Part shown: in pieces, positions 34,601 through 49,225 of the stretch
Layout: each line of letters starts with the position of its first letter
How positions within the stretch are numbered: the first letter of the stretch is position 1
DNA from: Dermacentor variabilis
Lineage: Eukaryota > Arthropoda > Arachnida > Ixodida > Ixodidae
DNA length: 64,000 nucleotides
Direction of reading: 5' to 3'
Assembly (NCBI RefSeq): GCF_050947875.1
Contig: NC_134572.1
Location: forward strand, 152,727,105 to 152,791,104
Notes under the pieces: generated by a model
The model's input: the letters and a program-made list of their open reading frames with translations, nothing else
Told to the model about the DNA's origin: nothing
The model's database searches: none
Position numbers and translations under genes: made by a program

Positions 34601-37600
34601 CGCCCACACTGACGAGGAATCCCTTGAGCAGGGGTTCACGATACGAGTCGAGCGGCAGCAGCTGGCTCCAGTAGGGGAACGTCTCGTTGGAGTGCCGAAG
34701 GTTGATAAGGCTCCCCAGGTTTTCAGGCAGGATCTTGCATGCTTCCTCTCGGTGGGGGATGTATGGAATCTCTGGGGTGCTGCGTTAATTGAAAAAAAAA
34801 GAATAAAATGGAGTGCCTTAGTACGCAAAAGATGGTACATTTTGTTAAGTGGCATATTTATGATTAATATTAACACGCACTTCTTTTCCTGAAAAATTCA
34901 CGGAAATATGACGCATGTGTTAGAATGGGGTACACAACTTAAACTGGAACAGGTGGTGTCCAAATTCCGTCCCCCGATCTGGAACCCCACCTTCCAATCC
35001 TTAATGCCGCGCATTGATGAACTGCGAGTGTTTGAAGCTCGCGATAAATTGAAATTACTGTGGGTGGTGCCCAATGAGTAATGCCTGGTCCACTGTGGCT
35101 CGGGTGCATGAATTTTATTTTTTCAAGTAAAAACAAGCCACCATTTCTTGCTCTTACCACGAAAATGTAATGAGAGCACTATAGAACAATCAAGAATATT
35201 TGCTTTGTTTTCTTTTGTAAGTATGAAAATCAGGGAGGACGTTACAATTTAGGGCACAAGAATTGAGTGAATGTTGTGGTGGCAACAGACGAGGCTGCAT
35301 GCAAGAAAAAGAGAGAGAGAAAATGTGCACAAACCATTGACAACGATTGTCTATGTAAGTGGTAGCTGAATGCTTTTAGAAAGCTATTTGCTTTACTACA
35401 GGAACAATGCACATGAATGTATACATTTGTTGCAGTGAGAACATTTAAGCAGCGTTCGTTGTTTCATTGCATACTTCTGTGAAGAATAGAAATGTTAACC
35501 ATTAAATCTGTTAGCGGTGCCAGACGCTCCTCCTGCAGCCCACATAGGGGTGTGGAGAGGACTTTTTTGAGTGCCTTTTAAGCCAGCAATCCGAGCATGT
35601 TTGATTATAATGTTGACATAATGGATCAGTCCGAAGCGAATTCTTACTTGTACAGCAGCTCAATGAAAGTTGTTATCGCCAGGCGGCACACGTTATCCAC
35701 AGGCTCCACGCTCTGTTGGGCTAAGGCGCACATCATTGAGGAGACCTGTGCCTCGGGAATGGCACTGGGCCGTACCGATGCAAGGTAGCAGATGAGGTCC
35801 TGCAGTGCGGACAATTAAACATTTAACTGTATTCAAAATAGAAGTACCGTGGGACCTCGGTGATACGAATCTCATGGGGTCACGAAGCATTTTCGCATCA
35901 TCAGAAATTCATATCATCGAATAACATTGAAAACTGGCAAGCTAAATTAACGCAATTCATAGCAACAAATTTTTTATTTAGAGAAGCAAAAAGCACATTG
36001 AAAGCGAAAATTCATCGACAATTACGATACTCCCTAATGTGAAATTTGAGCGGAGCTCTGAACATGTTTTCATTTTGCAATGCATTAGCTGCCAAAGACA
36101 ATCTGTTGTGTGCGGCATGTTGCAAATGGAGCGAAGTGTGGTGCAACTTCCTCCCTAATCTGGAGATCACAAGAGGCACAGCAGCAATTCACAGCAGCTG
36201 CCACAGACAGACCTCCCAGACGATGCGCGCTACTCTGACGTCATCTTGTAGCCATCATTGCTACACTATGCTTTTCTTCTACCGCTTTCGCCATACCCTT
36301 CCCCACTTTCCTTCTTGCGTCTTTCATCCCCTGCCGCACTCCACGTTCGCTCTTTCATCCTTCGCTGTGCTCGTTCACTTGGTTAGGCTGACGTCGACTG
36401 CTCACCGCAGAAGTGGGCACCTAAAAGCTGCGCTCTAAAAATTTTATTTGCAGCAGATAAAATCCCTGATGTCCTTCTGTTTCTTCTCTTTCATCATGTC
36501 ACCCAGCAGACACTTTCCATACCAATGAAAATGCGTGCACATGTCGTCGCTGAACTCATCCGTGGCATAGCACGCCACGGGATGTCGAGGGCGTGTAGTG
36601 TTTCAGCTGCTGGTGGTGGCTGCTCATTGTTGCGCTCAGCATTTTCGTCGCTTTAATCATCACTGGAATTTGCAGCCTCGGACCTGTGCAAACCACAAGT
36701 AGCAAGGTTGTCGTCCGCAGTGATAAAATTATCCACAGAGCGCCTGGCATCAAGCTGGTCCCAGTCCTCAATTTTTGGGTCCTCTGGCTCTGAGGGCACC
36801 TCTGCAGACTCCTGAAGAAGTCGCACTAATTGAAACAGATGGCTATCATAACTGGCGTGACTCAGCCCCAAGTCTTGCCTATAAAGCGAATAGTGTCCAG
36901 CAGGCTTACTCGCAAGTCGCCATCCTTGCAATCAATTTTGGCAAGAAGGCGGCACACGAGAAATTCTATCGAATAATGCTTCGCATTCTTTACGACTCCA
37001 GCGTCAAGCGGCTGTAGGTGCGTGGTTGTGTTTGTGGGCAAAAATACGAGCTTGACGTGAAGCTTCACTAGCTTTGGGTGTGCAGCGCACTGATCAAGTA
37101 TCAAGACAATTTTTTCTCTTCTTGTTTCCCATTCTTCTGTCAAGGAGCGAGATGAACTCTTCGAACAGGGCTGTTGTCCTTTACGGCTTTTTGTTAGCGT
37201 GACTGAAGCAAGGCAGATAAACCTCCCGCTTCAAACATCGGGGCTTCTGAGACTTCCCCACCACTGTGTAAGTTTCTCAGACCCGTCAGTGTTGCTGCAA
37301 AAGAGAACGGTAATCGCTCCTTGCTTTTCTTTCCCTCCTTGGCACGCTACACCTTTAAAGCACAGGCTCTCCTCTGGCTGAAGGTTGAAAAACAGACATG
37401 GCTCATCTGCACTGAAGTCATCTCGATGCTCATATTCTGCAATGAGCGATGGCAGTGTAGTCCAGAGCCAATTCTTCATGATTGACTTGTCAACCTCTTT
37501 TGCCTTCACCACAGACGCTTTTGTACACAAGACCGTACATAGTTTTGAAATGGTGCAGCCAGCCGCCAGAACCCTGCAATCCATCAATGCACAAAGTGAA

Positions 37601-40600
37601 TGCAATCTCGACGGCTTTCTCTCTCAAAGCCTCACTGTCGATATTCATGTTGGTTGCAGTAACTTCCTCCAGCAAAGCTTTTTCTAGCTTAATGTGAGGG
37701 GCCGCCTTCGCATTGACATTGAAGGAAAGCACATTCTTCATGATGTGTTCACATTGCCCAACAATGGTGCTCAATGTCGATGTTGCAAGGCCTAGCTCCT
37801 TCGCCAACTTGGTTTGCCTTTTGAGCACAGCTCTTAGCCACCCGTTTCTGCGGCAAGCGTCAGCGTTGTCCCTTGTAACTGAGCGAACGAACACAGTGAA
37901 AGATGAAAGTGAATGCGGAGTGCAGTGGAGGATGAAAGGCGGCGATAGTGAAGAGAGCGCGAGGAGGAGGCTACAGTGAAAACATGAGGCAGAAAGCAGA
38001 GGAGGAGAGTATGATGAAAGGGCGAGAAGGAAAGCAGAGTGCCGCACGCGGCTACTAGATGGCGCCACAGCGTTTGTAATCTGACTGTATGTGCAATGAG
38101 AATTATGTAGTACTTTCTGGAAGCCATGTGGGCACGAGTGATTACACTGGAACCTTCGAAGAGTCATGTATAAAAGCCGACATGGTGGACCTGCAGATCA
38201 GATTTCGACTATCACTGACTGCTCTCCGTTACCGATGTGCTTGAGCATTATTTGTTTTGAAATGTTTTCCTCCATTTCTAATGCATGAGACAGACTGTCT
38301 GCACCAGCCAATACATCAGGAAATGAAAGTGCATATAGACCTGCACTCAAATTTTTCATTACGGAGTATCATAATTGTCAGTGAATATTTGTTTCTTGGG
38401 GTCCTTGTCCACCTTCCGCAGGATGTTCGATTTCTCTTTAAAAGACAGAGCTTTCCGATTGTGAGACGTAGCTTGTTGTGATGCAGAAAACAGGCTTGAA
38501 GCATGAACAAAAAAGTGACTTCGAGCACAGTAGCAGCAGAAACAATATGGCACCCTAAAACACACGTACAAAAGCGTCACTTCCCCGAGTGAGCAGGCTG
38601 CAGCCTCAATTCAAGTTTATTTGCATCTATACATGTACAGATGACAGGAGTACAGACAAAAAGCCAAATGAATTCGGCTTGACGGAGTCTGTACCCTCTA
38701 CAGAAATGGCACTGTGCACAATAAAGAGAACACAAACATACAATAATGGTTAAACGAAATAAAAAATAGTGAACATTAGTGAACATTGTATAACAGAAAT
38801 GCATACGGGTAAAAAAAAATTAACAATAGAATGCTGCAAGAAATTATATTACAGAAAGCAAGTAGTATAAAATGATACAAATAATACAGCCTTGAAATTC
38901 ACATCTATAGATAAGTTATTTACAAGCAGAGAAAATTGGTTAAGCATTCCTGGCGTCAGTGTATACCAGAGCCAAAAAAAAAAGAAACCACAATGAGCCC
39001 ATTAAAAGGAGAGATAGGTGTCTACTGAGATTCTAATGAGTTTTAACGCCTCCACAGCCAGCGCCATCTGTGCTCTCACAGCGAAGGTACACGAAGGCGC
39101 ATCAGGGCCTCCGAGATTGCGCATGTTTAACCACGTTACGTGCACCATCTCAGAGGCTATATAAGGCGCAGCTGGTGGGTGACGCTAGCAACCTGCCAAA
39201 CCGATGTGTGCTTGGCAATGCGTGATCGCACGCTGTTCTATTCCGCAGACAGATGGGAGGCAGTCTGTGAGGTGACATCTGTTTGTATGAAATGGTGCGG
39301 GGCGAAAATCTGTTCGCAACAACCGTACTCTAGCATGTTGTAGAGTAATGGATGTCGGCCGGGGTCACTGAAAAATTTGTATCGCCCCAAAATTCGTACG
39401 AGCCGTGATCGTATCACCGAGATTCTACTGCAACCACAACTGAAATGCAATCCGCGTTTCACAAGGCAGGCGCACGGCCGGACTCGACTCTCTCCTCCGA
39501 GTGAGTGGAGTCCGGCCACGGCAGGCACTGCACTTGTCAGAATAGGGCACCAGCTGTTTCTCTTAGACTCTTACAGACTGGCACATATCCATCTCTTGCC
39601 ATTCTACACGGTTTACCCCGACGTATATCGCAATGATGCCTGCCCGTCCTGCGGGCAGACCTCCGCTCTAGCGCGCATGCTCTGGGAGTGTGGGTCGAGA
39701 TGCTCCAAGTTCAGCAAGGAGGAGTGGGACTCGCTTCTGCGTAGCCCCGCTCTAGACAAGCAAATCCTGGCTGTCCGGCGTGCCCGTGACTGGGCCGGTG
39801 GGCTAGATCTGCCAGTCCCGACGTGCGACTAGCCGGGTGTCCGATGAGTTTGCGTCCTCGCCAGACCTCCAATAAAGTTCTTTCACTCACTTGTCAGCCT
39901 TTCCAGTCTCGCTACCGCACTCACGGAATGCCTGTTGAACATTAGTGCCATTGTGATTTGGCACGATGCCAGTGTCATGTCTCGTTTACGGCTGCACCTC
40001 CTGTGACCATCCCAGCAGGGCAATGCGGATTTTCCAATTTCTGTCAGTAAAATGCGATCGACAGCGCCATGAAGCCTGGATTAGGGCTGTGAAGCAGGAA
40101 GATTCGCAAGGGCGTTCGTGGCAGCAGTCAGCAGCATCTAGACTGAGCGGGAAGCACTTTGCGACAGGTATGTATTGGCATATGCAGTTTACCTCTGTGT
40201 TTTTGTCATTACTGACTCATACAAATAATCTTGACGAAGACGCAAATGTATGTTTAAGCTAGCGAAACAAATGACCTCAGAGCTCGCGCGCCCTGCTTGA
40301 GTGAAACGCAAAGTATTTTTTTTTTCCTATCGTCTCTGTGCGTCCGCCGCTAGAACGCCGTCATTTCGCAACTTCACACTATGTACACTTGCAGCTTTAT
40401 TAATGCTCAGTGAATGCTTGTGATGCCGGTGTAGTAGCCAAGCTCACCTGCACTGCCGGGCTGACGTGGGAAACAGCGTGCTCTGTAGAAGTAGTTGATA
40501 GTGCTAGTTAGCAATCATTGCTAGTTGTCGTTTAGTCATTCATGTCGGCACTAAGTAACGTAACATTTACTTACAGAAGGCGTTTATGTTCATTTAGCGA

Positions 40601-43600
40601 ATTGGGATGTAGTACGGTATTTACAAAGGCTCATTTTCCTGTGCGGTATCTTCTGGAGTAGAGTGACGCGTCTTAAGTATAAACCCCATGCAAGCGATCT
40701 TGCGCATGACAGCGACAAGTGACGCAACTGAGATGGCTGTCGTGTTCGCTTGTCGCCTACGAATCATACCCCATGCACACGATGACTTTGAGTGACGTCT
40801 CCCCGGTGTTGCTGGTATGAGGGCAGCAATGTAGGCGCCGAAACTAGCATGACGTGACTAGTGTTGGCCCGATCTGTCGCTTGAAGCCATCACTCAGTGC
40901 TGTCGCGCACAAAATCGCTCTCATGGGGTTTAGCCTTAATTGTGTAACCGACACATTTCAAGGTCGACTTTGCTGTCACCCAGACATCTGCACTTCATAC
41001 CGACACTATTTGTATACACGGACTAGCCCAAAAAAAAGGACGCAGTCGACCGCTGTGTCCGTGCCGCGGCAAGTTCTGAGAGGAAGACAGGTGCCCCACA
41101 AACAGGAGGTACATATAACCGATTTTGGTCATTCTGACCATTTTTTGGCATTTTTGTAGATGTACACACACTTCATGTGGGTAAATAACATATGCAACTT
41201 TGCATTCTGTTGGCCTCCCCACTGCCTGTGTATCTATGTACGCCTAGCACTATGGCACACCATAAAGCAAGACATGCAGTGGTGAAACGTGATATTCACC
41301 CTAAGAACTACACCTCATACCCTATTTGAGCCATGCATTTTTATGTGTACTCATGCTGTTTTATTACTTATTCACTTTATGCCACAGGTGCAACAGTTTC
41401 AGGTCAAGGAGGAGCTTGTAAAGTGTTGCCAAAGCTCTTCTTCCAGCCGTTCGTCACGCTGAAGAAACCTCCGGGTACAAAGCATTCACCAGTGGTCTCC
41501 ATGGCTAGCTGACGATGACAAAATATGATGGCGTGTGTACGTTGTTTCGGTCTTGTCTCACACGCTGCTTGTTTGGCCGCGAGTCTCGCGTGGGGCGGCT
41601 GTCGCGGTGTCGCGGTGCCTGCTAAATTGTTTCTCGTGGCCACCGCACGGTGGCACCACAATGCATCGCAAAAGGCGGATTAAGCATTTTAAGGCACTGT
41701 AGTAACTCATGGGTGAGAAGAATTTGGGAAACCAAGGGGGTCTGTTTTTAGGGCAACCTTAAGAAGCCAACAGAAAATGAAGCCAAGGAAAGCATACAAG
41801 TTCACTGTCCAGTCAATCACGCACTGCACAACACCTGTGGTTGAAAGAAGGCTACACATCTACATAAAGGTCGCAAATGACAGTGGCTGGCACTCCTAGG
41901 CTAGATTTAATACACATACAGTGAACCACAAAATTTTGTGGACCACGACATCTCAGAAAATGTTCAATTTCCGAGCAGCCTGTAACTGTAAGTCAGTAAA
42001 ACCATACATCACAAAGTTGTTCGCATATGCTAGTAGAAGCTGCAAATGTGAACATGTGGCTGCATTGTGAGGCTGCAGAGATATTCAATAGACCAGAAGC
42101 TTGGGTTTGTTGGTTTTTCATCCTGGTGTTAACAGCGTAATTAGCAGCGCTCGTGGTGTCGTTTTCTTGTCTCGTGTCCCCATCTAATTGAACTGTTAGT
42201 AGCACCAGGAGATATTTAGCTTTGTTTTTATATTCCGTGGTCCATAAAATTTTGTGGTTCACTGTACAGTTGTGAGCCATGTGGGAAGCAACTCCTTATT
42301 AGTTTTCAAGGAATAATTACCAGATATAAACCCGAATATAAGTCAAGATTTTTTTTTAGAGGAAACAAACAGCCAAGGTTGTTTCTCGTTTTCCATAGCA
42401 GTCTTTAGCACATTATGAGCCACTGTCTGGTCAAGTCATGGTCAGGGGTCGAAATATATTCCGGTTCATACGGTACTCACTGTGTGTGGATTTGAATCTA
42501 ACGTGTTGATATACAAGTAAAATTCACAATGACCATTCAGGGTCAATAAACACTTTTGTGCTGGGTATGTGTGTGTAGCCCCAAAGCTTCTCAAAGCAAT
42601 TTGGGCCTTCCCTTTCATATTTACAGTAGAACCTCGTTCATACGTTTTGGAAAAAGATGCGAGAAATAACGTACTAACCAAAGAAATGTATGATCCAAAG
42701 CGACTAAAAACTCTGACCAACTCAACTGTAGTTGACGTCTATGTAATGTGAAGCGTTGTGCGAATTGTTGCACACGAGGCATGAGACACTCGTCGAGCTG
42801 GTGCTTTGTTGTGGGCGGTTTTGCTGTTTTCCTATTGCAGTGTTTTAAGACTGCAACAGGAAACTGAAATGAAATTGAGCTGGTGGGCGATGCTGGACGC
42901 CAATGAAGTGAAATGTGGCACTCACATCGAGCCGCCCACAGCAGGCAACGGCAGTACGCTACCAACGGCACTACACTCCACGCGCTGTGAAACAGATAGG
43001 TGAAGATGCTTATCGCAATACGGTTGGTGGCGATAGCTGTGAATGCGGTGTGCGCCGCCGCCGGAGAATTGCTGGTACCGGAATAGGAAACTGAGTGCGT
43101 CTCGGCGTTTTCATGTGAGATGGGCGAGCGAATATTGTGGTGAAGTTGCTGCGGCGGGCTGCTATACACTATTCTCAATCGTGTGTGCGTTGTGCGTTGT
43201 GCGTTTTCTTGTTTACATAGGATCGAGCGGCCAGAAATCCTATCATACGATTGCGGTTTAGTGATGTAGTCGATGTCAGTGCCTAACAGTTGTGTTTCCC
43301 AGAAAAGCATGAACTGGTAAAAGTAAGTGCAACTCTACTGGATCATTTTTTGTGCTCTCAATCGCTAACATTAGTGCCAAGAAATTGTACAAAACAGGAT
43401 CGTATCAAGAAGGTTCTACTTATAGCTTGGCATAATTGTGAGCTTTGAAGATACTAATTACAAAGCTGGCATTTTCTCCCTATTTTCATGCATTATACAG
43501 CAGACTCATTAATTTGACTCCAGTTAATTCAATTTTCCGGTTAAATCGAACTCAACCAAAGGTCCTGGCTGGTGCCCTAGCATTTATATGGGTGCAAACT

Positions 43601-46600
43601 TTGGTTCTTTTGATCCTGAAATTGGCCTTGACTAAATAATTTGAACGTTACCAGTCAGCACACGTGCTTGACCCTTATGGTGACTGCAATTATAAGTAGA
43701 GGTGTGCAAATATAAAAATTTCCAAATATGAATATAGTATGAACACCAAGCTTCGAATACAGTCGCCAACTGATTTTTCGGACTCCAAAAATTCGGACAT
43801 GCTCGATTATTCGGTCTGCTTTGCGGCACCGCTATTCTCCCCATAGACCATAATGTATAACAACTGCTGAAAGTACGGACACCCTGCAAACTCTCGTCTG
43901 ATTTTTCGGACACTCCTTGAGCCAACCCGATCGAAAGCACCATGCACCGAATCTTACCAGTGCATAATTCAACTTGCTAAACATCATTTTTGTTTTGAAC
44001 GGAGCCTCCTTGCTGCCCCACGAAGTGGCGCTACTGTAAATCCCCGCTCATCATCATCGTTTCTGCCTGGTTCGTAGCTACAGCAGCTCCGGTCTCAGCT
44101 TAGTAAGCCATGTCAAGACAATCCAGCAGCTGATTAGTCTCTTCGTACACGATGCTGCGAGTAGGCCATGTTTTTCATTTATGCGACTGGTGTCGGCGTG
44201 ACAGCGTGGTAATGTTTGCTTTCTGTGCTGTGTCGAGGTTGCGGTCATGCAACGCGGCGTACGGAAACATTACGTCAAGTGTCTAATGGCACCGACAGTG
44301 CCTGCGCAGACTGCGCTGAGGAATGCCAGCAAGCGGGTGCCGGGAGGCCTAAGATTTGTCGCCTTCCGATGTGCTCCCTACTGACGCCGAAAATGTTCTG
44401 CCGAGACCTGTGCAGTGGTTGCATTGCAATACTGGACACCGTCTCATTTGACAGTTTCACAGGTGCTGACACTGCCGTACTGACATGCGCAGAACTCGAC
44501 GACGACGAGATCATTCGTCAGGTTTCTGCTGCACCGCCAACCGATGACTGCGAGTCGGAAGATGAAGCACCATGTGCTACGCTGCCGTCGCATGCGGAGC
44601 TTGTACAAGCAGTGACTGTGCTTTCAGCCACCTATAGTGACCGTACGACTCTCTCCGAGATTCAGACTTATCTGATTGCACGTAAACGAAACAGCGTGCA
44701 ATGGCGAATTCATGATTTCTTCAAGCCTACTGCTGAGCCCGAATGAGTGCGGGGAAATAACGGATTTCTTTTTGTTTTCTTATTTTGCTTTTTCGGACAC
44801 CTGTTTATTCGGACATTTCCACAGTCCCCATGAAGTCCGAATAAACGGTCGACGACTGTATTGAATCAAATATAGAATAATGATATGCACATCCATTTAT
44901 TAACAAGTTGGGTTAATTTGCTATGTTGAAACATTGCAATCGCATTGTCAATGTTAGAAAAATAGACTGGTTAGCTGTTATACAAAAACACTGTGTACAG
45001 TGGAACCCCGTTCATACGTTTTTCACCGGACCGGGGAAAAAAAACGTAACAGCCGGGAAAACGCAACAGTGAGGAAAGCTCTGAAAATGAATGAATAAAG
45101 TGCAGCTTCAACTATAGACAATTTATTTCCACAGAGTGCGCTTAAGAGTTAAAAAATTCCAGAATGGTGGCTTGCCGTTTCTTTCGCTCGCTAGAAACCA
45201 CCACATGTTTCTCAATAGCCTGGAAGGCCGCATTGTTGTCAGCGTCGCTGTGAGGTGCGACGTACCTGCGGAGGCAGTCCAGAGCCGCGACGGCTTCTCC
45301 AAAGCTAGGATTTGGCAACTCCCCGGCATCATGCGGCTCGTGCTCCTCGTCGTCACCGCGCCACGGCAATGGCAACGGACGAAGGAACATCCGCGGGAAA
45401 TTTTGCCCTATTTGGCGTAGTCATGCTAACGTGCTAACGATTGTTTAGTATTGCTGCGGAGCGCGCGCGTCCGAGCAGTCCGGTTGCGCGCGGCGCGGCG
45501 TGGTTTCGCGAGAAACGTAAACAAGAGACGAGAGCTGGCCCGACAGGCGGAGCAACGCCAACTTCCGGCTTCACTTTAGCTTCACAAAGAGTGACGTGTG
45601 GGCCTCTCCGCCTCTCCCGAGTTTCCTTCCTCCGTGAGTCGACCCATCCAAAAACCACGCGGTGACCGTAATCACAGTGATGATAGTGAGAGCATTTTTC
45701 ACGAATGGCCACTTAGTGGCGGCCTCTCGAACTGGCCTGCGGCTTCTTGCAGCCAGTTCTATAGCCAAGCCCGGCCAAGCCTGGCCAAAACTCGTCAAAA
45801 GCCAAAATGGCGGTTGGAGCGCGTTGCCTACTTTAGCCCAGGTGGGTTCGGGGTGCTAAGTTGCGACGTATCATGCGGGAACGTTTTCAAAGCTACTACG
45901 TAACAGCGGGGTTCCTTATACATTGGATCCTATGGAAGCTATGCCGGGACCGGATGAAAACGACGTAGCAGCCGGGAAAACGCAGCAGTGAGGAACGCAA
46001 CAGCAGGGTTCTACTGTATTTGGCTTCTGTTAACATGGTAAATTTAGTAATTCCCACTAGCTGTCCCCGTCAGCCTAAGTCATCAAATGCCTGCAAACTC
46101 AGAGGCATTCAACCCTGTACTAGTTGTCACTCATCGCACTTGCTTCCAAGCAATAAGCTCAGAATTGGGGATGGCGCTGCAAAAGGGAAAAAAAGAAAAA
46201 GTGCACCCTCGCTGTCTGCAAACCCATGCCCCTTGCTACTGAGAGGCTGGCTTTCCCGCAAGTTTAGACATTTAGTCGCTAGGCATGCTTTATAGGCATA
46301 ATTTCGCTAGCAGCACGAAAGCATCACAACATTGAGCACAAAATCACCCCAATATTTTTAGATTAGATAGAAACAAATGCTAAGAATTGTGTTTGCTCCC
46401 ACAAAGCCAGCAATATATTCGATTTGATTCGAATATTCATATCGAAGCAAATATTCTGACGTTTCCGAATATCTATTTTTCTAATTGAATATCAATATTA
46501 AAAATGTAACATTCTCTAATATTCGACATGTTCAAATATTTGCACACCCCTAAGTATAACCAGTATAACCCCTTTAGTAGAAGTGTCAGTCTCAGTGGAG

Positions 46601-49194
46601 CTTAGGGGTCAGTCAATGTGTTTAACACACTACTCCTGTCGAAAGCACCTATTTTTGGCCTGCTCTAGCAAGATTCTCAAGCCATAACCGTTGTTCACAA
46701 TATCCGACGACTATGATAGTTATCCAATTTGAACATGCGACGTTCTTATTTCGAGAAAATTGGGCCGGAACTGCCTGCGCAATGCAGTGGAATATGAAAC
46801 AAAAATCACTTTCACAGAGTTCGTGTGCTTTACCGCATAATAGAAATATATTGCGCCAAAGTAGACTTTAAGAAATTGGCCATCAGTGGGTAACGCATAT
46901 TACACCTTGCTTATGTTTTTTGGTAAAAAATCAGTTGCACATTAGCTTTCTACTTTGTTTAGGAGCTTTAATGTCACTTCTACATTATCTTTCTACTTTG
47001 AACACACAGAAACTTGGTGCACGTTTGATTTGGGGCCATGTCAGAATTGGGCAAATACCACTGCCAAGTGAATTGGCAGTGTGTTTCGAAGTCTTTTTTT
47101 CTGCATCTTGTTAAATTTGACCCGCCGCATAATGCGATCAGTTTCGTCGGTCCCATCAGGGCCAAATTAATGGAAGTCGACAGTATGGGGTTCCATAGTA
47201 GGCTTCCCCATTCTTCTAAATGAACTACACAAGTACTGAAAAGAGTAGATGAAGATGCGCCCACTACAGTAGTACAATTGGCAGTACATCATACGTGTCT
47301 TGCAGAGTTTGTGACTTCAGCTCCCGCCAGCAGCAAGCCGTTTTTTTTTCCCCACTTCCACTTTCCTTTTTTATAATTATAAAATGAAGCTTTTACAGTC
47401 ACAGTTTCATTTTAGCAATAATTCTAAGCTTTATCCAAAACACATGGTTTGTTTAATCTATGCTTTCCTTGTCTTCATTGTCTGATAATTAATTCTTACT
47501 GATAATTAATTACATGTGTTATCCAAAAACCATAGTTCATTTCACCTAGGCTTACCTTGGCTTTGTTGTCTGCTGGTTTTGTATGGTTGCAATAATTTAT
47601 GCAATACCCACACACTTTCCTTTTCAAAATCTTCACGGAGTACTAACTTTGCACGAGTCAGGGTAATGGCTAGCTACTGACACTACATACAAAGTGTTAA
47701 AATGCTTTCACAGTGATGAGTGACGAGAATGAGAAAAATCAGCATCTCTTTGCTGGTTCTGTCAACACCAAGAAAAACAACACACCAGAGGGATCAGCAT
47801 ACATCAACCACATACTGCAAACTTTTCTACAGCTATCTGAGCTGACACCATTCACGCTTGATTTGGACACATGCACTAGCGCATGTACAGTGGTGATAAC
47901 AGTGTCAAAAGCCTCGACGGACCTTAAATGACGTCATGCAGGCTTTCCTGACGTTGGCTCCCGCGTCTCCCCTTTTTGGGCAGTGCGTGTAGTCATCCAT
48001 TCCTTGGATTAGGATGTCGAGTATGGTTCCAATCTGGGAAGGCGACACGCCTCCTTCCTCGACCCCAACCGAGATGCAAAAACGTGCCAAGGAAAGCACC
48101 GCCTCAGTTTTTGAGTCCGAGTACTCCCGGCCCTCTGCTGTCGCTCTGGCCGTGAGTCCACGAAGGATCACTTGGAAGTACTTCTTGTAAACAAAGCTTG
48201 GCAGGGATCCTGAAATAGGAATGCAAGATATCTTAAAAACCAGCTGCAACAACATTTCTGAAAGCATGAAAAGCCTAGTTTTAGGCAGTACAGATCTACA
48301 AGAGCACTCATAAAAAAATCTTACGTCTGAAATATGAGTGCGTGCATTTTGAAAAGCTAGCAACAGAAATTTAGAGGATGCTTAAGCTTCGCCTTTAAGA
48401 GTGGAATGCGATAGCACTGAAAGACCCCTTACTGCTTTTCATGCATCCCAGCAACTGAAGCTTATGTAATGCTGGCTGCGAACACTATGCACCAAGGCGA
48501 GCTTTTTGGTAGAAACGTGGCCTCTTGCGTGGGTCGATCTGCTGTTATTGTCTCGCACTTTTAATATTTCAGTCTGAGAAGAGCTAATATAAGGCCATGC
48601 ACTGTCGGTGTTTTTTCCATTACATTGTTTGTGGGCTGCCATTCTCAAAATTTCGAGGAATAAAGGCTCATTCACACCGGCGATTGACAGTGGTCGCGCG
48701 ACCAAGTTGGTTGTGCGATGGTCGCTTTTCTCGAAAAGCGTCCATTTTGGGCCAGCCGCTCGGTGCTCGATTTTTCAGTCGTGCGACTGTGGTCGCAAAA
48801 TTGATAAAGCAATCAGCGGTGCACCGGAAGTGATCTTTCATGTGTCTACGTCCGGCCTCCTCCCGCGTCGCGGCAAATTCCACGTAGATTCCGAGAGTTC
48901 TCGCTGAGAACGATAATCTCCGGGATTGCGACTTGCAGGTCGCGCTCAGCCGGGCTTGCTGGTGTGAACATCATTCGCCTTCGGTCGCTTTTTGGTCGCG
49001 AGTCACAAATGGTTGCGCGACCTCCTCAAGTCGCCGGTGTGAATGAGCCATAATTTTGTAAAGAATGAAAGACAAGGTACGAGCAACTTTGGTGGTAGAG
49101 AAATGGTTGGGTATGCATGGTTCGTAATTTGGTCCGGAATTCTTTTTGCCAAGGCGACGACGACGCTGGATGCCGATGTGGGATGTTGGATATT

Positions 49195-49225
<31 letters not shown>

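Larger units (their letters stand above)
35847..39430 (-). mobile_element. Tigger-like DNA transposon, about 3.6 kb, with internal insertions
   Basis: Left end CCGTGGGACCTCGGTGATAC with TA outside (35845-35846); right end, reverse complemented, CAGTAGAATCTCGGTGATAC (ending 39430). It carries a minus-strand transposase pseudogene, an inserted repeat found twice in opposite orientation (36240-36440 and 37835-38100), and a LINE-tail-like piece (38605-38900). It starts only 47 bp upstream of a TBCD exon border. Confidence 0.85.

Noticed and set aside
37490..38167. A single 225-residue minus-strand protein
   Set aside because: Only the second half is Tigger transposase; the first half is inserted repeat sequence, so the frame is a chance fusion.
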